This document shows, piece after piece, positions 23,257 to 34,401 of a stretch of DNA of 64,000 nt. Source of the DNA: Dryococelus australis (taxonomy: Eukaryota; Arthropoda; Insecta; Phasmatodea; Phasmatidae). The position numbers and the translations under genes were made by a program. The notes below the pieces were generated by a model. The model ran no database searches. It was given only the letters and a program-made list of their open reading frames with translations, and was not told the origin of the DNA. The stretch's first letter is position 1, and the number at the start of each line of letters is the position of its first letter. The stretch lies in contig CM056995.1 of the NCBI GenBank assembly GCA_029891345.1, forward strand, positions 81,531,895 through 81,595,894, in the 5' to 3' direction.

Positions 23257-23316
23257 CTGTCGCAACAGTAGAGAGCACAGTGCAACCCCTGTATTACACA
23301 CCCTGATTGTACACTT

Positions 23317-23760
23317 TCCTAGATTTTACACACACTTTTTTTGGTCCCAATGTCTGTTTTTACATTAAAAGTCGCCACCACCCCCTTCCCCCCCCCCCCC
23401 CCCCCATTTTCCTGCATTGTACACACACCTTTTTTGGTCCCAATGTCTGTTTTTACAACAAAAGTTCCCCTTTTTTTTATATTTCCCTGCATTTTACACA
23501 CTTTTTTTGGTCCCAATGTTTGTTTTTACAACAAAAGTTCCTCTCTTTTAACACTTCCCTGCATTTTACACACTTTTTTTTTGGTCCAATGTCTATTTTT
23601 ACAACACAAGTTTCCGTCTTTTTACACTTCCCTGCATTTTACACACACTTTTTTTGGTCCCAATGTCTGTTTTCACAACATAAGTTTCCCACTTTTTACA
23701 CTTTCCCGCATTTTACAACTTTTTTTCCCAGTCCCTTGGAAAGTGTAAAACAGGGGCTTC
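23317..23760. repeat. Tandem repeat, unit about 73 bp, five to six copies
   Basis: Units contain CCCTGCATTTTACACACTTT, then TTTTGGTCCCAATGTCTG and TTTTTACAACAAAAGTT. GGTCC anchors at about 23343, 23436, 23509, 23583 and 23656 give spacings of 93 (enlarged by a C18 tract), 73, 74 and 73. The array lies in the intron, close to the acceptor of the exon at 22924-23256. The 183-codon open frame through it (23307-23858) is a by-product of pyrimidine richness. The unit is not a multiple of three. Confidence 0.9.
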
Positions 23761-23883
23761 CTTGTATAGGGGGTACAAATGCATGTCAGTCGACCACTAA
23801 CCAATTATTATTTTCTGAACGAAACACTGAATTTTTTTTTGCCAATAGAATTGTATGACGGGGTCTCGGTGACGTGCTTTAGA

Positions 23884-24120
23884 CTTAAGCTAACGTAACG
23901 AGCGAGATAGTGCACTCGACTAGCATTTGCGAGGACCTGGGTTCAACTTTCGGTCCGGAGATTCTGATGTCGGTTTTCCAAAACTTCCCGGAGTTACTCC
24001 AGACGAATGGTGGGATGGACCCTTAAAACACGTCCTGGCAAATTCTTTCCCGAGTCCTAAATTAAAAGTGTTTCCTTACTAGGGTCTTGTGGCCGTTCAG
24101 TGGCACTCAAAACATAACAT
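23884..24120 (+). mobile_element. Possible third tRNA-like SINE
   Basis: AACGAGCGAGATAGTGCACT and GAGGACCTGGGTTCAACTTT are spaced like A and B boxes of a polymerase III promoter. They are followed by a non-tRNA body (TTCCCGGAGTTACTCCAGAC, AATTCTTTCCCGAGTCC). Only one copy was noticed in the window, so its status as a family is inferred. Confidence 0.45.
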
Positions 24121-24251
24121 AAATACTTTTTAAGTAAACATATTGTAGGAAACTTAAATACACTGCTATGAACTGATACTGTCACTTCACTCGGGAAACC
24201 ATCAAATAATATTGATTAAGTGTTACTATAATTCGACACTAGCAAAGAGTG

Positions 24252-24491
24252 GCGAGGTCTCGGCGGTGTAGTAGTTTGACTACTCGAACCGGGTTCGATT
24301 CCCGGCGGAGGTCAATCCAGGATTTTCGCATGCGGGAATCGTGCCGGACGATGTCACTTGTCGGCGGGTTTTCTCGGGAATCTCCCGTTTTCTCGCGTAC
24401 TCCTTCCATTCCAGTTTCATACCCATCTCACTTCACCCTCATCAGCTCTCAAGACCTCGATGTTAAGAGACGCCCAAACCTCTTCACTTAC
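24252..24491 (+). mobile_element. tRNA-derived SINE with a head deletion
   Basis: It matches the main SINE from GGTCTCGGCGGTGTAGTAG through GAACCGGGTTCGATTCCCGG, GGAATCGTGCCGGACGATGT and TCTCAAGACCTCGATGTTAA. About 15 bp (the CCTCCCACCAAGGCG segment between the two boxes) are missing. Confidence 0.9.
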
Positions 24492-24569
24492 TGAATATCC
24501 CAAGAGTGAAAAATGTGCCACTACGCCATGAAATTTTATAGTATATTGAATACAAGAATAGAAATATAT

Positions 24570-24860
24570 AGTACATTCATGGTTTCTTAGAATGTTTTGA
24601 AACATACTTTTGAAAAATCACCTTAGGAGTAATGCATTAACCTGTTTCTTTTTTATAATTTGTATACCACAAGTATATAAAACTGATTAATTTTAAAAGT
24701 GTTATATTTTTGAATAAATAAAACTTAAACTCAGTATCTTCTATGACTTGTAATATATATTACATATTCAATACGAATTAAAAACACCGAGAGAGCAGCG
24801 ATGTTTTGGCAATGGCTAGTAAGAAATAGTTCACAGTCAAAATATTGTTTTAACGAAGTT
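24570..24860 (+). mobile_element. Family B MITE fragment, strongly diverged
   Basis: TTCATGGTTTCTTAGAATGT, GAAAAATCACCTTAGGAGTA and GGCTAGTAAGAAATAGTTCA keep the family order, but the right third and the right terminal repeat are missing. It is placed directly after the SINE at 24252-24491. Confidence 0.6.
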
Positions 24861-25057
24861 TTCTTTGGTATGATATGTGTAAATTAAACGTTGCCTATCG
24901 AAGTATTTAAATTCTTAGGTAGACCTGAAGGAAACATATTTCATTGTTACAGTTTAAAATATCAGCGCAAAATACTGGTGCGTAGGACTTAGTGTCCTGC
25001 TTCTTTTTTTTTTTCGACTGAGGAAGAAATTGCAATAGGCTGTCGGCGGAGCGGAGC

Positions 25058-25058
25058 T

Positions 25059-25093
<35 letters not shown>

Positions 25094-25100
25094 GTCTCTC
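25058..25100. repeat. (CT)n microsatellite
   Basis: TC repeats interrupted by TTT and G. It accounts for the Arg/Glu-rich open frame on the opposite strand. Confidence 0.95.
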
Positions 25101-26374
25101 GTGAAGTTTCGCACCGCTAGCAGTAGTAGGAGAATTATACACTTTTGCAATTTTTGCATATTTCATACTTATTACAGCAAAAGTAATAATCTTTGAATTA
25201 ATGATTTACAACTGCAGATATATTTTAATGTTTGAATACTTATCTTCAAATGTGATGGCGGGAAGGTTACAAATCCGAAGTTGGCAGAAGTGGAGGCTGG
25301 CGACTGGCGACATTACATGCCGTGTTGCTGTTGCCCAACGAAGCGTCAATTTTTCTTGCTCCGAAAAATACTTCAAATTGCCACTTCAAGTCTGTACACA
25401 TCGTGTTTGTTAAACCTACCTAGGCAAGTTACAGTGTTGTGATAAGTCAAGTGTTCCCATGTCAGTAGTAAATATACTGTAACGTGTGTCGTGACCGTTG
25501 CGTGTGAAAGGGCGTGGCTGCTTCGTGGTCGTTACGCTGGCCCGGTGTGTGCGCGCGCGTGTGTGTGATTGAAGATATTGGACGTGCGAAATTTATACGT
25601 TTTAACCGTGAACTGTTTTTTTTAAACAAAGTTAATTATTTTAAAGTCACGTCTGTTTATTTATCACAATACAACTTCGCCCTAGGTGTTTGAAACACAA
25701 TAGTGTGACGTGCTTACATTTTTGTGATTTGAATGTTTGCCAAAATCCCAACATATTACTAAGCCCAGCCAAAATTTCTTTATAAATAATTACATAAACC
25801 TAGTAAAAACTAAGTACCAATGCATAGACATATGAGCGGAATAAAAGTTACGGTAGGCATATTTGTGTGCATGTTGACCACTATATTTTAAGTTTTGCTG
25901 CTGCTTCGAACAAAAAATAAGCAACATGAGTTGCGTGTTTGAATTTACTGTCTTTTTCGTTGGACTGGTTGCTCCTTCGTTTTAATATTTATTCCTACTG
26001 AGACCGTCCTTATAACGAAATAACCCAACACACATCAATAACACGAGGTTAAATAATACAGTTCTCCCCCCCCCCCCCCACACACAGTTGTAACAGTGTT
26101 AAACACAGTCGCGGCAAAATATCAATGTGTATTATGTGTAATGTGCTCTATCGTGTAAAACAAACATGTTAAAAATGTAAAATAACAACTGTAAGAACTA
26201 TTTTCCAATACAGGAATTGTTACAAAGTCATTAAGCTGGCCTTTATATGTTTATAGGCCTAAATTGTGAATATTCGTACTTAATGGTCTTTTTAAATATG
26301 ACAGGATTCTTTGAACAGCTGGAAACAGTAAACAAAGCATTTGATAGTTAAAACATAGAAGTCACAGGGCAGTG
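25101..26374. other. No gene seen
   Basis: AT-rich DNA with a short GTGTGTGCGCGCGCGTGTGTGT run near 25545 and a C14 tract at 26066-26079. No feature is supported. Confidence 0.5.
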
Positions 26375-26468
26375 TTTATGTTTACGTGTAGCGGAAGGAT
26401 ACGAAATAGGCAACCAAAAGTTGAAATTTAGCAGGGCTTCCGAAAAGTGTGAATTAACCGTGTATGGA
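26375..26468 (+). mobile_element. Family B MITE, right-end fragment
   Basis: GTAGCGGAAGGATACGAAAT, then TTTAGCAGGGCTTCCGAAAA and GTGTGAATTAACCGTGTATG, match the last 90 bp of the family B consensus. The remainder of the element is absent. Confidence 0.55.
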
Positions 26469-26859
26469 CGAATTCTTACAATTCTGTACCACAAAATATT
26501 CTGTAGGACCGAGCACCACGCGCTGTAACTTACCGGGTCGCCATCTTGAGAAATACTGATCTGTAGGATGTCGGAAACTATTTGATGCCAGATCAGTGGG
26601 CGAAGAAATCTGGCACACATTTTCGGTGGTACCATAAATACCGGCCGCCGAGATCGAAATGAGGTCTCAGTCAGTTCAAACTTACAACATGATTAAGTCT
26701 TACTGAAGTGCCGATGACGAGTAGATTTTATTCAGAAGTTATCAAGGATTCACTGGTAACCATTGATAGTTGCCTAGTTCACTAATACAATGTTCACTAA
26801 TCTAATACTACCACACAGCACCTTAGTTAATCTAAAGGAAGACGGTAGATTTAGTGCAC

Positions 26860-28435
26860 AGAACGCGTAAATAAGCCCTTTTGTGCGTGCTCATCTGCAA
26901 CTCTGACAACACCATCGGGTCCAGAGAGCACCCTCGTCTCTCGCCAAGCACTAACACTGGGGAAGATCTTGATCTTCACTAACAAGCACAAGGTTATCTG
27001 GGTTCAGTCCGGATTGTTCAGTGTGCTACTTATTTCTTGGCTGCAAGTGCTGTAAATATTCACGCTAGCACCGATTCCAAGACTGGCTGGTCATGGCACA
27101 CGCCTTTCTCCAATGTATGGTGAGGCAGATGTTCTTGTCAATCTCTGCAGGCCCTGGCACATCGACAAGGGGCCACCAGAGAGAAAATGGCCTGGGGTCA
27201 GAGCAGTTATGTTTGAAGGGCCAGCTGAAGTCTGGGTAAGAGGTCTCGGGTTTAGGATTGTCCCAACTCTGGTGCAGAACGTAATCAACACAAGCACCTG
27301 GTCACCAATGACACTTTCGTGACGATACTTGACTGGCTTATTCACCGCCTTCCCCGATCCTCATTGGCGAGGACTTGCGAGTGGTGTAAAGTGGAAATTT
27401 ATTGAGTGTGTCGAGCCAAAATTTTCCAACTCAGGAGATTAGAGTAAGGATTGGAAAATGTCACAAAACTGTCTGGAGCGACGAAAAAAATTGGTACCAC
27501 AGTTGAAATTATCAGCAGTAAAATGTGTGGTAACTTCGATGCCGACAGCCTTGGTAGCTAAACAAATAAATATACAGGTATAAGCTTTCTGTAAGTAGAG
27601 CGACACAGGTTATTCAGACTGATAGAAATGGGCCCTACATAGTCGACTCCAAAGAGATACTCAGTGGAACAAGGGAAGTGTTGTTGGGCGATCATGAGTT
27701 GTCATTAAAGCAACTTGCGATGAATGTAGTTCCGGAATATTGCAGAATAAATGACAATTACCTGATACTTGCCATTCTATAGGAAGTAAGGATAACCAAT
27801 GAGACCCATGCAACAAAAGATCATGAGAACCAAGTTGGCGTAGAAGGATCCCATGTGAAGAACAGTCAGCTGGGTTGTACACAGAGGGCACATGATCCCA
27901 GGCATGAAGGGGAACCAATTCTGGTATCTGGGTGATACGATTTGCAACAAATGTTTTAAATTTACAAGAGGATGTCCTAATCTAGGTGAGGGTAACATTT
28001 GTATCAGACTACGTTTGAGTTGCAGTGATGGTCAAGTACTAGACAAGAAATATGTGGCAATAGTGAAGCAATTCTGCCAATAGATACACACCATAAAGTT
28101 AGAGCCGGGGAAGAGAAATTTACCTCAACGGAACTACTCGTGATTTAGCCGCTATGAGACTAACATACACATTTCTCACTCTTAGTATTTACAGCTTGTA
28201 AATATACGAAGACGGCCTATGCTTGCTGTGATACATCAGTAAAACCGAAAAACCATGCAGCACTACACTTGTTAGATCAGAGAAAACCAAACGAGGAAGT
28301 TGGATTGACTGCACTTCAGGTAGACCTTCTAAAAACTGGCACTACTTGTTTGCAGTGTAAGGGGTCGTCCTAACTAAGTCCTTCAGTCCACAGACACTGC
28401 ATCAAGATCCTTGCTCACACGGCAATAGCGGAGGT
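26860..28435 (-). pseudogene. BEL/Pao retrotransposon pol fragment (RNase H - integrase)
   Basis: Translating the minus strand in shifting frames gives BEL/Pao polyprotein landmarks in the correct order. The end of RT is near 28400 (ILMQCLWTEGL). An RNase H-like block follows (VVLHGFSVLLMYHS, then VYVSLIAAKSRVVPLR). WDHVPSVYNPADCSSHG and LLHGSHWLSL lie at 27770-27900. The start of the integrase core is YLFGVDYVGP near 27655, and ILNPRPLTQTS with ITALTPGHFL lies near 27200. A C-terminal GALWTRWCCQ block sits near 26930. Several stops and frameshifts break it, and part of the integrase between NPADC and GVDY is deleted. No LTRs were recognised. The orientation is the same as the host gene, inside its long intron. 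Confidence 0.85.
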
Positions 28436-28658
28436 ACCATACACTACCAGTTTGCTATATAGGAAAATTGCTGAACCACTTAGTTGACCGTTCATATTAT
28501 GCATACACTGCGCTGTAGAGTGTTTGAAATAATTGCTTGTTTTAGATAAATTACTGCATGATTCATGATCTGTAATATTTTTAAAATATATAGCATACAA
28601 ACAAACGTTTTAGAGGACTCGAGAATGAAATCTGGAAGAAATATTTTTAACGGCAACA

Positions 28659-28910
28659 GGGGCCGCGGTGGTGTGGTGGCCAGACGATTCGCATCGCACC
28701 TAGGCGAACCGGGTTCAATCCCCGGCCAGGTCACTCCTGGATATTCACATGGGGAAATTGTGCTTGACGATGCCGCTGGTCAGTGGGTTTTCTCGGGGAT
28801 CTCTCGTTTCCCCCGCCCTTGCATTTCATAGCTACTCCGTACTCACCTAACTTCGCCCCCATTGGCTCTCAAGACCTCGATGTTAAGAACTGCCCAAACC
28901 TATCCACTTT
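28659..28910 (+). mobile_element. tRNA-derived SINE
   Basis: A complete-looking copy: GGGGCCGCGGTGGTGTGGTG, GGCGAACCGGGTTCAATCCC, GACGATGCCGCTGGTCAGTG, then TCTCAAGACCTCGATGTTAA and a ATCCACTTTAACTGTAACTG tail. It lies just outside the BEL/Pao fragment. Confidence 0.92.
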
Positions 28911-30193
28911 AACTGTAACTGTGCTTAATATAGCCGGGCATGAAGAACTTGTGTAGCCAAAGTGGCGTGGTCACTTCTTAGAGTGACAGGGTTTACGCGG
29001 TACAGCGTATCTGCTCGCCAGTTCAGTGCTTATCGATTCGAGGCGATGGAGAATTTTATGTGCATACTTGCGTAAGTTTTTTTGACTCGCAATGCTTCTG
29101 AATCTCAGAATCAAAATATTAACTTAAATCAGCGGGCACCTTAAGAAGAGACCGTGTCACTTATCTCTTTCAGATATTTTCGAATGTGTATGCGATATGT
29201 AGCATACAGTGGGAAATCGTGTATAAAGTTCTCAGGATGATCATTATACAGGCTTATTCTGAACTCCACTCAGTTTGAGGGGTAGAATCACCTAAGGGGT
29301 AGTGTTTGGCGATGATGGAGAGGAGGGAGGGTACACAAGTGGGAGAAAAATCGTGGCTGTAATGCCCGAGCTGAAAAAAAAAGTATGTAGTTTTCGAGTT
29401 ACTCCACGGGCGCCACTAACCGTTGTTTTATTTTTATATAGTTGATATACATCTGCGGGATCCGAACAGACGTCCTTAACTAGAGTGAAGACACAAACGA
29501 CTGAACTATCACCTTCCCTCTCCGCTTTCAGAGGAATGGGCTCACTCTGTCTGTTTTGCGCTGCCTTCTGCGCATTTACGTCTCATTTTGATTACACTAT
29601 AGCTAATATAATACGACCTATGAGCTAACGTAATTAAGTGCGAATAAACCTTTGAAAATTGCGACTTAAAAGTAGTTATTTGCTAAATGCCAAAAATTAC
29701 GTCAGATGAAACATTAAATTCGCGAATAAGTGCTAGCCTGATCTGATATTAGCCACTTGCGAAAATTTGGAGGGTGATATCATCGCTTGTCTTTAGGTAA
29801 TTACGGGGTGGCTTGTCACTAACAAATTACAGTATGTTACCCGTGGGTTTCTTATGACGTAACCTACTTAACCATGTGCACAAAAGGATGACCAGTGTCC
29901 GTCCAATCTTGGCGGTTTTTTTTTTTTTCTGCGTAATCAAACTTTATACCCTGGCATTAAAATCAAAGCTCAAAATGACGTAGAGGAGTCCTTAAAAGAA
30001 TTTTAAATTTTCTACTGTTACAGATGTACCAATATTTTCCCATGTGGGGCAGATATTATTAAATAATGAGGGGACATTTAATTACGGTTACAGATGTGAA
30101 AAAGAATCACGCGAGGAAAGAAAGTTGTATTTAGAATTAACTTTTAAAAGTTCCGCTGTCCCTTGACAAACTTGTTTGTAAATATCGAAGTGC
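28911..30193. other. No gene seen
   Basis: Mixed AT-rich DNA without a recognisable repeat family or exon. Confidence 0.5.
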
Positions 30194-30428
30194 AGTGGAG
30201 AGATTTGTGCGGCTGTCAACATCGAGGTCCCGAGAGCCGCTAAGAGTGAAGCGAGGTGAATATAGAGCTGTGCCGGAATGCAAGGACAGGGGAAACAGGA
30301 GATTCCCGAGAAAACCCGCTGACCACCGCCATCGTCCGGCACGTTTCCGACAAGGGAAAATCCGGGAATAGACCTCGGTTCGTCTAGGTGGAAGGCGAGT
30401 ATTCTGGCCACTATGCCACCGCGGCCCC
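30194..30428 (-). mobile_element. tRNA-derived SINE
   Basis: A minus-strand copy, starting at the GGGGCCGCGGTGGCATAGTG head at 30428 and ending in AAATCTCTCCACTGC. The B-box region has lost about 10 bp (CGAACCGAGGTCTATTCCCG). Confidence 0.9.
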
Positions 30429-31182
30429 TATGAAGTTATGTTTCACTTGTGTTCTCGGACCTTGTGTGTCGCTGCCTGAATACGGGAACATAGCAGTTCC
30501 CGAAACGTCGCATTCTATGTAAGTAGATAACTAGCCTGTATCGTCTTCGGTGTGTTGTCTGTTGGTGGTATATAGTTTTTTCGTATACATATATAGTATA
30601 TTAGCTGTTCGCATTCAGCTTGCTGTCCTGTTTTATTTGGCTTGATTCCTTTATGGAACGTTCTGGCTTTGTGCACATACTCAATGCTTGACTACAGCAT
30701 AGCTGGCTTGTATTCTGTCGTGTCTGGTAAAACTGCTGTGTTTAAGTGCGTTTCTTTGTTATCTTGTACCATTTTGTTCCTACTTATTTTGCCAGTGTTG
30801 TCTTAACTTTTCCAAGGAGGTTTCTAGCCTGTGTTGTTTTCTATGTGTTATCTGTTAGTCATGTATATATATTTTTCGAAATTAGTTGCTGGTCTGATTT
30901 TTGACTCTATTCAGTCCTGGAATTTTCCAGGGCTGTATACATATATTTGAGTAATTTTTTTCGAACTCAGTCATGTTTCTTCTAAGACAGACATCTGCAT
31001 CGCAATGGCGATCCATCCAGTAATTCACCCCCATTACACTATGCAAAATATGCGTAAATTTTCCCGATGGAGGGGATACCTCCTCCTTACTCCCTATTAA
31101 AAGAACACAAACAAGATATCAAGCCCCCCCCCCCCCCCTCCTTCTGCGCGACCAAACGGGTGCCCATGTATGGAGTGAGTAC
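30429..31182. other. Intronic DNA, no feature; C15 tract
   Basis: A T-rich stretch with ATATATAT-type short repeats. A C15 homopolymer (31124-31138) lies 45 bp downstream of the donor of the exon at 31183-31371 on the transcribed strand. Confidence 0.5.
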
Positions 31183-31371
31183 CTTGGTGGGGGCAGGCTG
31201 AGGCACTCCCATGAGTCGGAAGACGTGGATCTGCATGGCGCCAGTGTTGGCGAGCTGCTCCAGGTCGCAGTCTCCAGGCAGTTCCTTGTCGGCGCCCTCC
31301 AGACTTGCGTCGTCCAGGTACTGCAGTCGGGGAACATACTTCAATGTCGTCTCCTTGTAGCTGCAGCACGT
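31183..31371 (-). CDS. LRR gene, internal exon 2 of those seen (partial gene)
   Basis: This is a 189-bp exon of 63 codons with phase 0 at both ends. On the minus strand the acceptor is GTGTGTGGGTTGCAG and the donor is ACCAAG followed by GTACTCAC. The peptide begins TCCSYKETTLKYVPRLQYLD and completes the LRR C-terminal cap (Y...L..VP.LQYLDD) opened by the upstream exon. It then has an acidic segment and a predicted strand (AMQIHVFRLMGVPQPAP). The LRR-cap followed by a short strand with G.P.P is as expected of LRRC43-type axonemal proteins, where LRRs precede a less conserved C-terminal part. The exact family is inferred. Expression, promoter and function cannot be seen from the sequence. Confidence 0.62.
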
Positions 31372-31640
31372 CTGCAACCCACACACAGTCCAGTAGCTAA
31401 CACAGGACAAACCTAAACTGACGCATGTCAGCACATATTAGGCCATACTTCCTGACAGGATATCTTACAACCGCGATTTAGAAAAATTCCAAACATGATC
31501 TGACTTTATGCTAGGAAAATATGTTATTATTACTGAAAAATTAATGTGAAACCTGAAAGACACGTAATAAATTACTAGGGTGGTGCATTCGTGTGCACTT
31601 GGCGTAATAATATTTTACGTACTAACTGATTCTTACTATG

Positions 31641-31890
31641 CGGGGCCGCGATGACCGAGCGGTTAGCTCGCTCGCCTCCCACCAGAGCGAACCGGGCTCA
31701 ATCCCCGGCCGGATCACCGGACTCTCGCATGTGGGAATCGTGCCGGACGATGCCGTTGGTCGGCGGGTCTTCTCGGGGATCTCCCGCTTTCCCCTCTCCC
31801 TCATTCCGGTGCTGCTCCATATTCATCTCAATCATTCTCATCGGCTCTCAAGACCTCGCTGTTAAGAGCCGCGTAAATCTCTTCACTCAC
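31641..31890 (+). mobile_element. tRNA-derived SINE, full length
   Basis: CGGGGCCGCGATGACCGAGC head, GCTCGCCTCCCACCAGAGCG, GGAATCGTGCCGGACGATGC and TCTCAAGACCTCGCTGTTAA are all present, as is the TTCACTCAC tail. TCTTACTA lies on both sides (31631-31638 and 31891-31898) as a probable target duplication within the family B host copy. Confidence 0.92.
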
Positions 31891-31948
31891 TCTTACTAGG
31901 CATTACCAACACACCTATGTTACCTCTGTTTTTATTCATATTAATTAC

Positions 31949-32205
31949 TAGCTTTTATGCGCTGCTCAACCCGCGTGAAAAATATAAACAACAGACCACC
32001 AACCAGCGCCTACTCAAATGGTTGGTGGCATATTTTATATATTCCCTACGAAATTGTTAGTGTTTCCGGGATGAAAAGTACCGTATGTGCTAATCCAGAA
32101 TATGACCTATCCCTGTACCAAATCTTATCCAAATCCGTTGAACCGTTATGATGTGATTAAGCAACAAACATACAAACTTTCGCAATTATAACATTATTAA
32201 CTATA
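31949..32205 (-). mobile_element. Lep1-like Helitron-type element
   Basis: On the minus strand it starts near TAATAATGTTATAATTGCGA, followed by AAGTTTGTATGTTTGTTGCT and CGGATTTGGATAAGATTTGG, then TACTTTTCATCCCGGAAAC. It ends GCGCATAAAAGCTAG. This order, with the CTAG end, is that of the Lep1-type short Helitron-like elements known from insects. It is non-coding and inserted between A and T in the family B copy. Confidence 0.75.
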
Positions 32206-32390
32206 AATGAAATAATTAGAATATATGTATAAGTTAAATTAAACCAAAAAATAAGTTATTTTGATGTTAACGCATGTGTAAAAAGCGCCTGTAATCTATG
32301 TCAGGTTTAGGAATCAGATAAACACGTAAATAGGGCGATTTTTCAAAGGTTTGACTAAAAAAGTGTGAAGAAATCGCGAATAGACGATAT

Positions 32391-34246
32391 TAATGTTTCG
32401 CTTCATATGCGACAAAACAATAATAAAAAAATTATTGTTGAAAATTACGCATCCGAATGAACGATCTTCGTCAGTAATAATTCACTTCTGTAGTAGAAAT
32501 TGGTTTTGGTAACTACTGGATCCTCAGACGACAACATGATTTACTAAAGATAAGTATTTTAAAAGAATAGGACCTTTATTTGTCAGCGTTTCATATTCAG
32601 AACTCGACAAAACTTGTGAAATCACAAACTAATCAAATCAAAAATCACCAATCATCGCCATGGTTTAACGTTCAAGATGTACTCACAAATGTCTAACAAA
32701 CTTATTGTGAATAAAATAATTGTTTTAATAAAGCTATATGATTGTAATATATTGTAAGTGGCAAGGATTTTTTTTGGGGTGATTACATAATAAAATTAAG
32801 TTAGTTTATTTTTCTTAAACTGATATTTGTTAATGTTTTATGAACAACTGTTTCCAAGTTACAAACACTAAACAAGCGATTCGCTATGCACATTGCAAAA
32901 TAATAGACTGACCACTTCACGGCATCCACGTCAAACTTAAGCGGTAATAAAATCAATTTTAACTGAGTCTAATAAAATAGTTCAACCATTTCTTCTTTAA
33001 CATAAACTTTTGCAATTTGTCAGTACATGATAAGCAGATATGCAACCAAGAGCAGCCTATTAGTGTATATATGTATGTGGCGTTTTGTCTCATTAGAGTT
33101 ATAGTTCTTTATTACTTAACAGATCCGAAACATAGAATATTTATATATACAGTATAAGACGTTTACTCTTTCTTATTCAGTTAAATGCAGTGTTTAAAGA
33201 AATGCGAGAATGTGTAATCACTGTACGAATTTTATAAATATTTATCAATATTAATCTAATATGTAAACTTAAACTCTCTGTCTCACTTGTTTAGCACAAA
33301 CTTGTAAGGTGTTAGCAGGATAGATTTACAAAATAAAAAAATTATATCTCTATACATAAAATAAAGAAATAAATATTAACTGTGACCAAAAACTTTTAGC
33401 TTATTTTGCGTACATTGAGTGTTGGGAATACGTGGAGAGGTGCCGAAATTACATTTTAAACCTAGAAGGGCGCAAACCGTATAGCCGGCCTTCTTATGAC
33501 ATTTTGACTTCTCTAATAAATTTACTTTTGATAACATTAAAACTTAAGTTAAATGCTGTATAAAAAAGAGAGAAAAGTCTTGTAAGCCAGAAGTGAAGAC
33601 GTATGCGAGTATCAGAAATATAATATACATGTTCATTAGAGATAGCATACAATATATCAACGCCATTCCGGTGAACAAAAATTTTATGTATCCATTTACT
33701 CTCATTCTGGGGCTCTTTATTAATTTTGGGAAGGGTAATGTATACCTCTCCCCCCTTGCCATAACTGTTACGTCACTGAAGTAAAGCGGCTGAAGTCCAA
33801 TGGAGCACTACAGCCGACCATTTAACACGCAGAACTCATTAGAAATTAGTACACACACAATCAGAATTGTCAGAAAATTACTATTTATGTTGAATATGAA
33901 AGAGTAGGCCTAATACTTATATTTAGTAACACTGTAGAATGTTTTGATGGATTTGACTTTATTTAGAAGTTAAAAAAAAAATCAATAAAAAATAAATATT
34001 TTTAATTAATTTTAATTGTACTTCCATTCCGGATGCTTCAGCAAGCACATATTGCAAGAAAACCTTCGTCAGGTAGGGCAATCATAATAAACAAAAATAT
34101 TTTTTAAGAATAATTCTTTGTATGCACATTTATTTCAGATAACTTCCGCGACGTAATTGTGTATCTCGGCTTACACCACAACTTGTCGCTTACATAGAAA
34201 ATCTTAGTTAGTTCGCAGTTTACCTGAACAGATGGCATCTACGTAC
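32391..34246. other. Intronic AT-rich DNA
   Basis: Very AT-rich. Chance frames only; no repeat family recognised. Confidence 0.5.
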
Positions 34247-34401
34247 CGAGCAGGGGTTTCCTTTCAGAGAGAGAGCGAGGAGATGGCGCAGTTGCGTCAT
34301 AGTTCGTAGAACGCCGACCAGATCGCGCAAGTCGTTGTTTTCGAGGCAGACACTCCGCAAGTCGCTGTCTGTACGTGCCGCCAGCATTTCCAGTCCGCAA
34401 C
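34247..34401 (-). CDS. LRR gene, exon 1 of those seen (partial gene, 5' part not found)
   Basis: This is a 155-bp exon: two bases completing a split codon, then 51 codons ending in phase 0. On the minus strand the acceptor is TTATTTTGTTTCCAG and the donor is TCG followed by GTACGTAG. The peptide shows two leucine-rich repeat units: LRSVCLENNDLRDL (LxxVxLxxNxL pattern) and LLALSLKGNPCS, whose GNP is the typical last repeat before an LRR cap. The next exon (31183-31371) supplies that cap in frame. The arrangement matches single-domain LRR proteins of cilia and flagella such as LRRC43, but LRRC56 or another LRRC protein remains possible. The preceding exon must end in phase 1 and lies at a higher coordinate. 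I could not find it. Confidence 0.62.

Larger units (their letters stand above)
31585..32390 (-). mobile_element. Family B MITE carrying nested SINE and Helitron-like insertions
   Basis: On the minus strand it starts at 32390 with ATCGTCTATTCGCGATTTCT. It continues through AAATCGCCCTATTTACGTGT and is interrupted by the Helitron-like element (31949-32205). It resumes with TAATATGAATAAAAACAGAG and GTGTGTTGGTAATGCC, is interrupted by the SINE (31641-31890), and finishes with AAAATATTATTACGCCAAGT near 31600. The last 100 bp and the terminal repeat at the other end are missing or decayed. Confidence 0.8.

Noticed and set aside
22679-23278. 199-codon minus-strand open frame
   Set aside because: It overlaps the supported exon in another frame and continues through the intron after the donor site. 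The exon frame with LRR-gene phase is preferred.
23307-23858. Longest plus-strand open frame (183 codons)
   Set aside because: It runs through a pyrimidine-rich 73-bp tandem repeat and a C18 tract. The unit is not a multiple of three, so successive units are read in different frames. There is no protein signature.
23884-23960. Possible tRNA gene
   Set aside because: Only A- and B-box-like motifs are present. There is no matching acceptor stem, so a SINE-like element is more likely.
24954-25166. Arg/Glu-rich open frame
   Set aside because: It is a translation of a (CT)n microsatellite.
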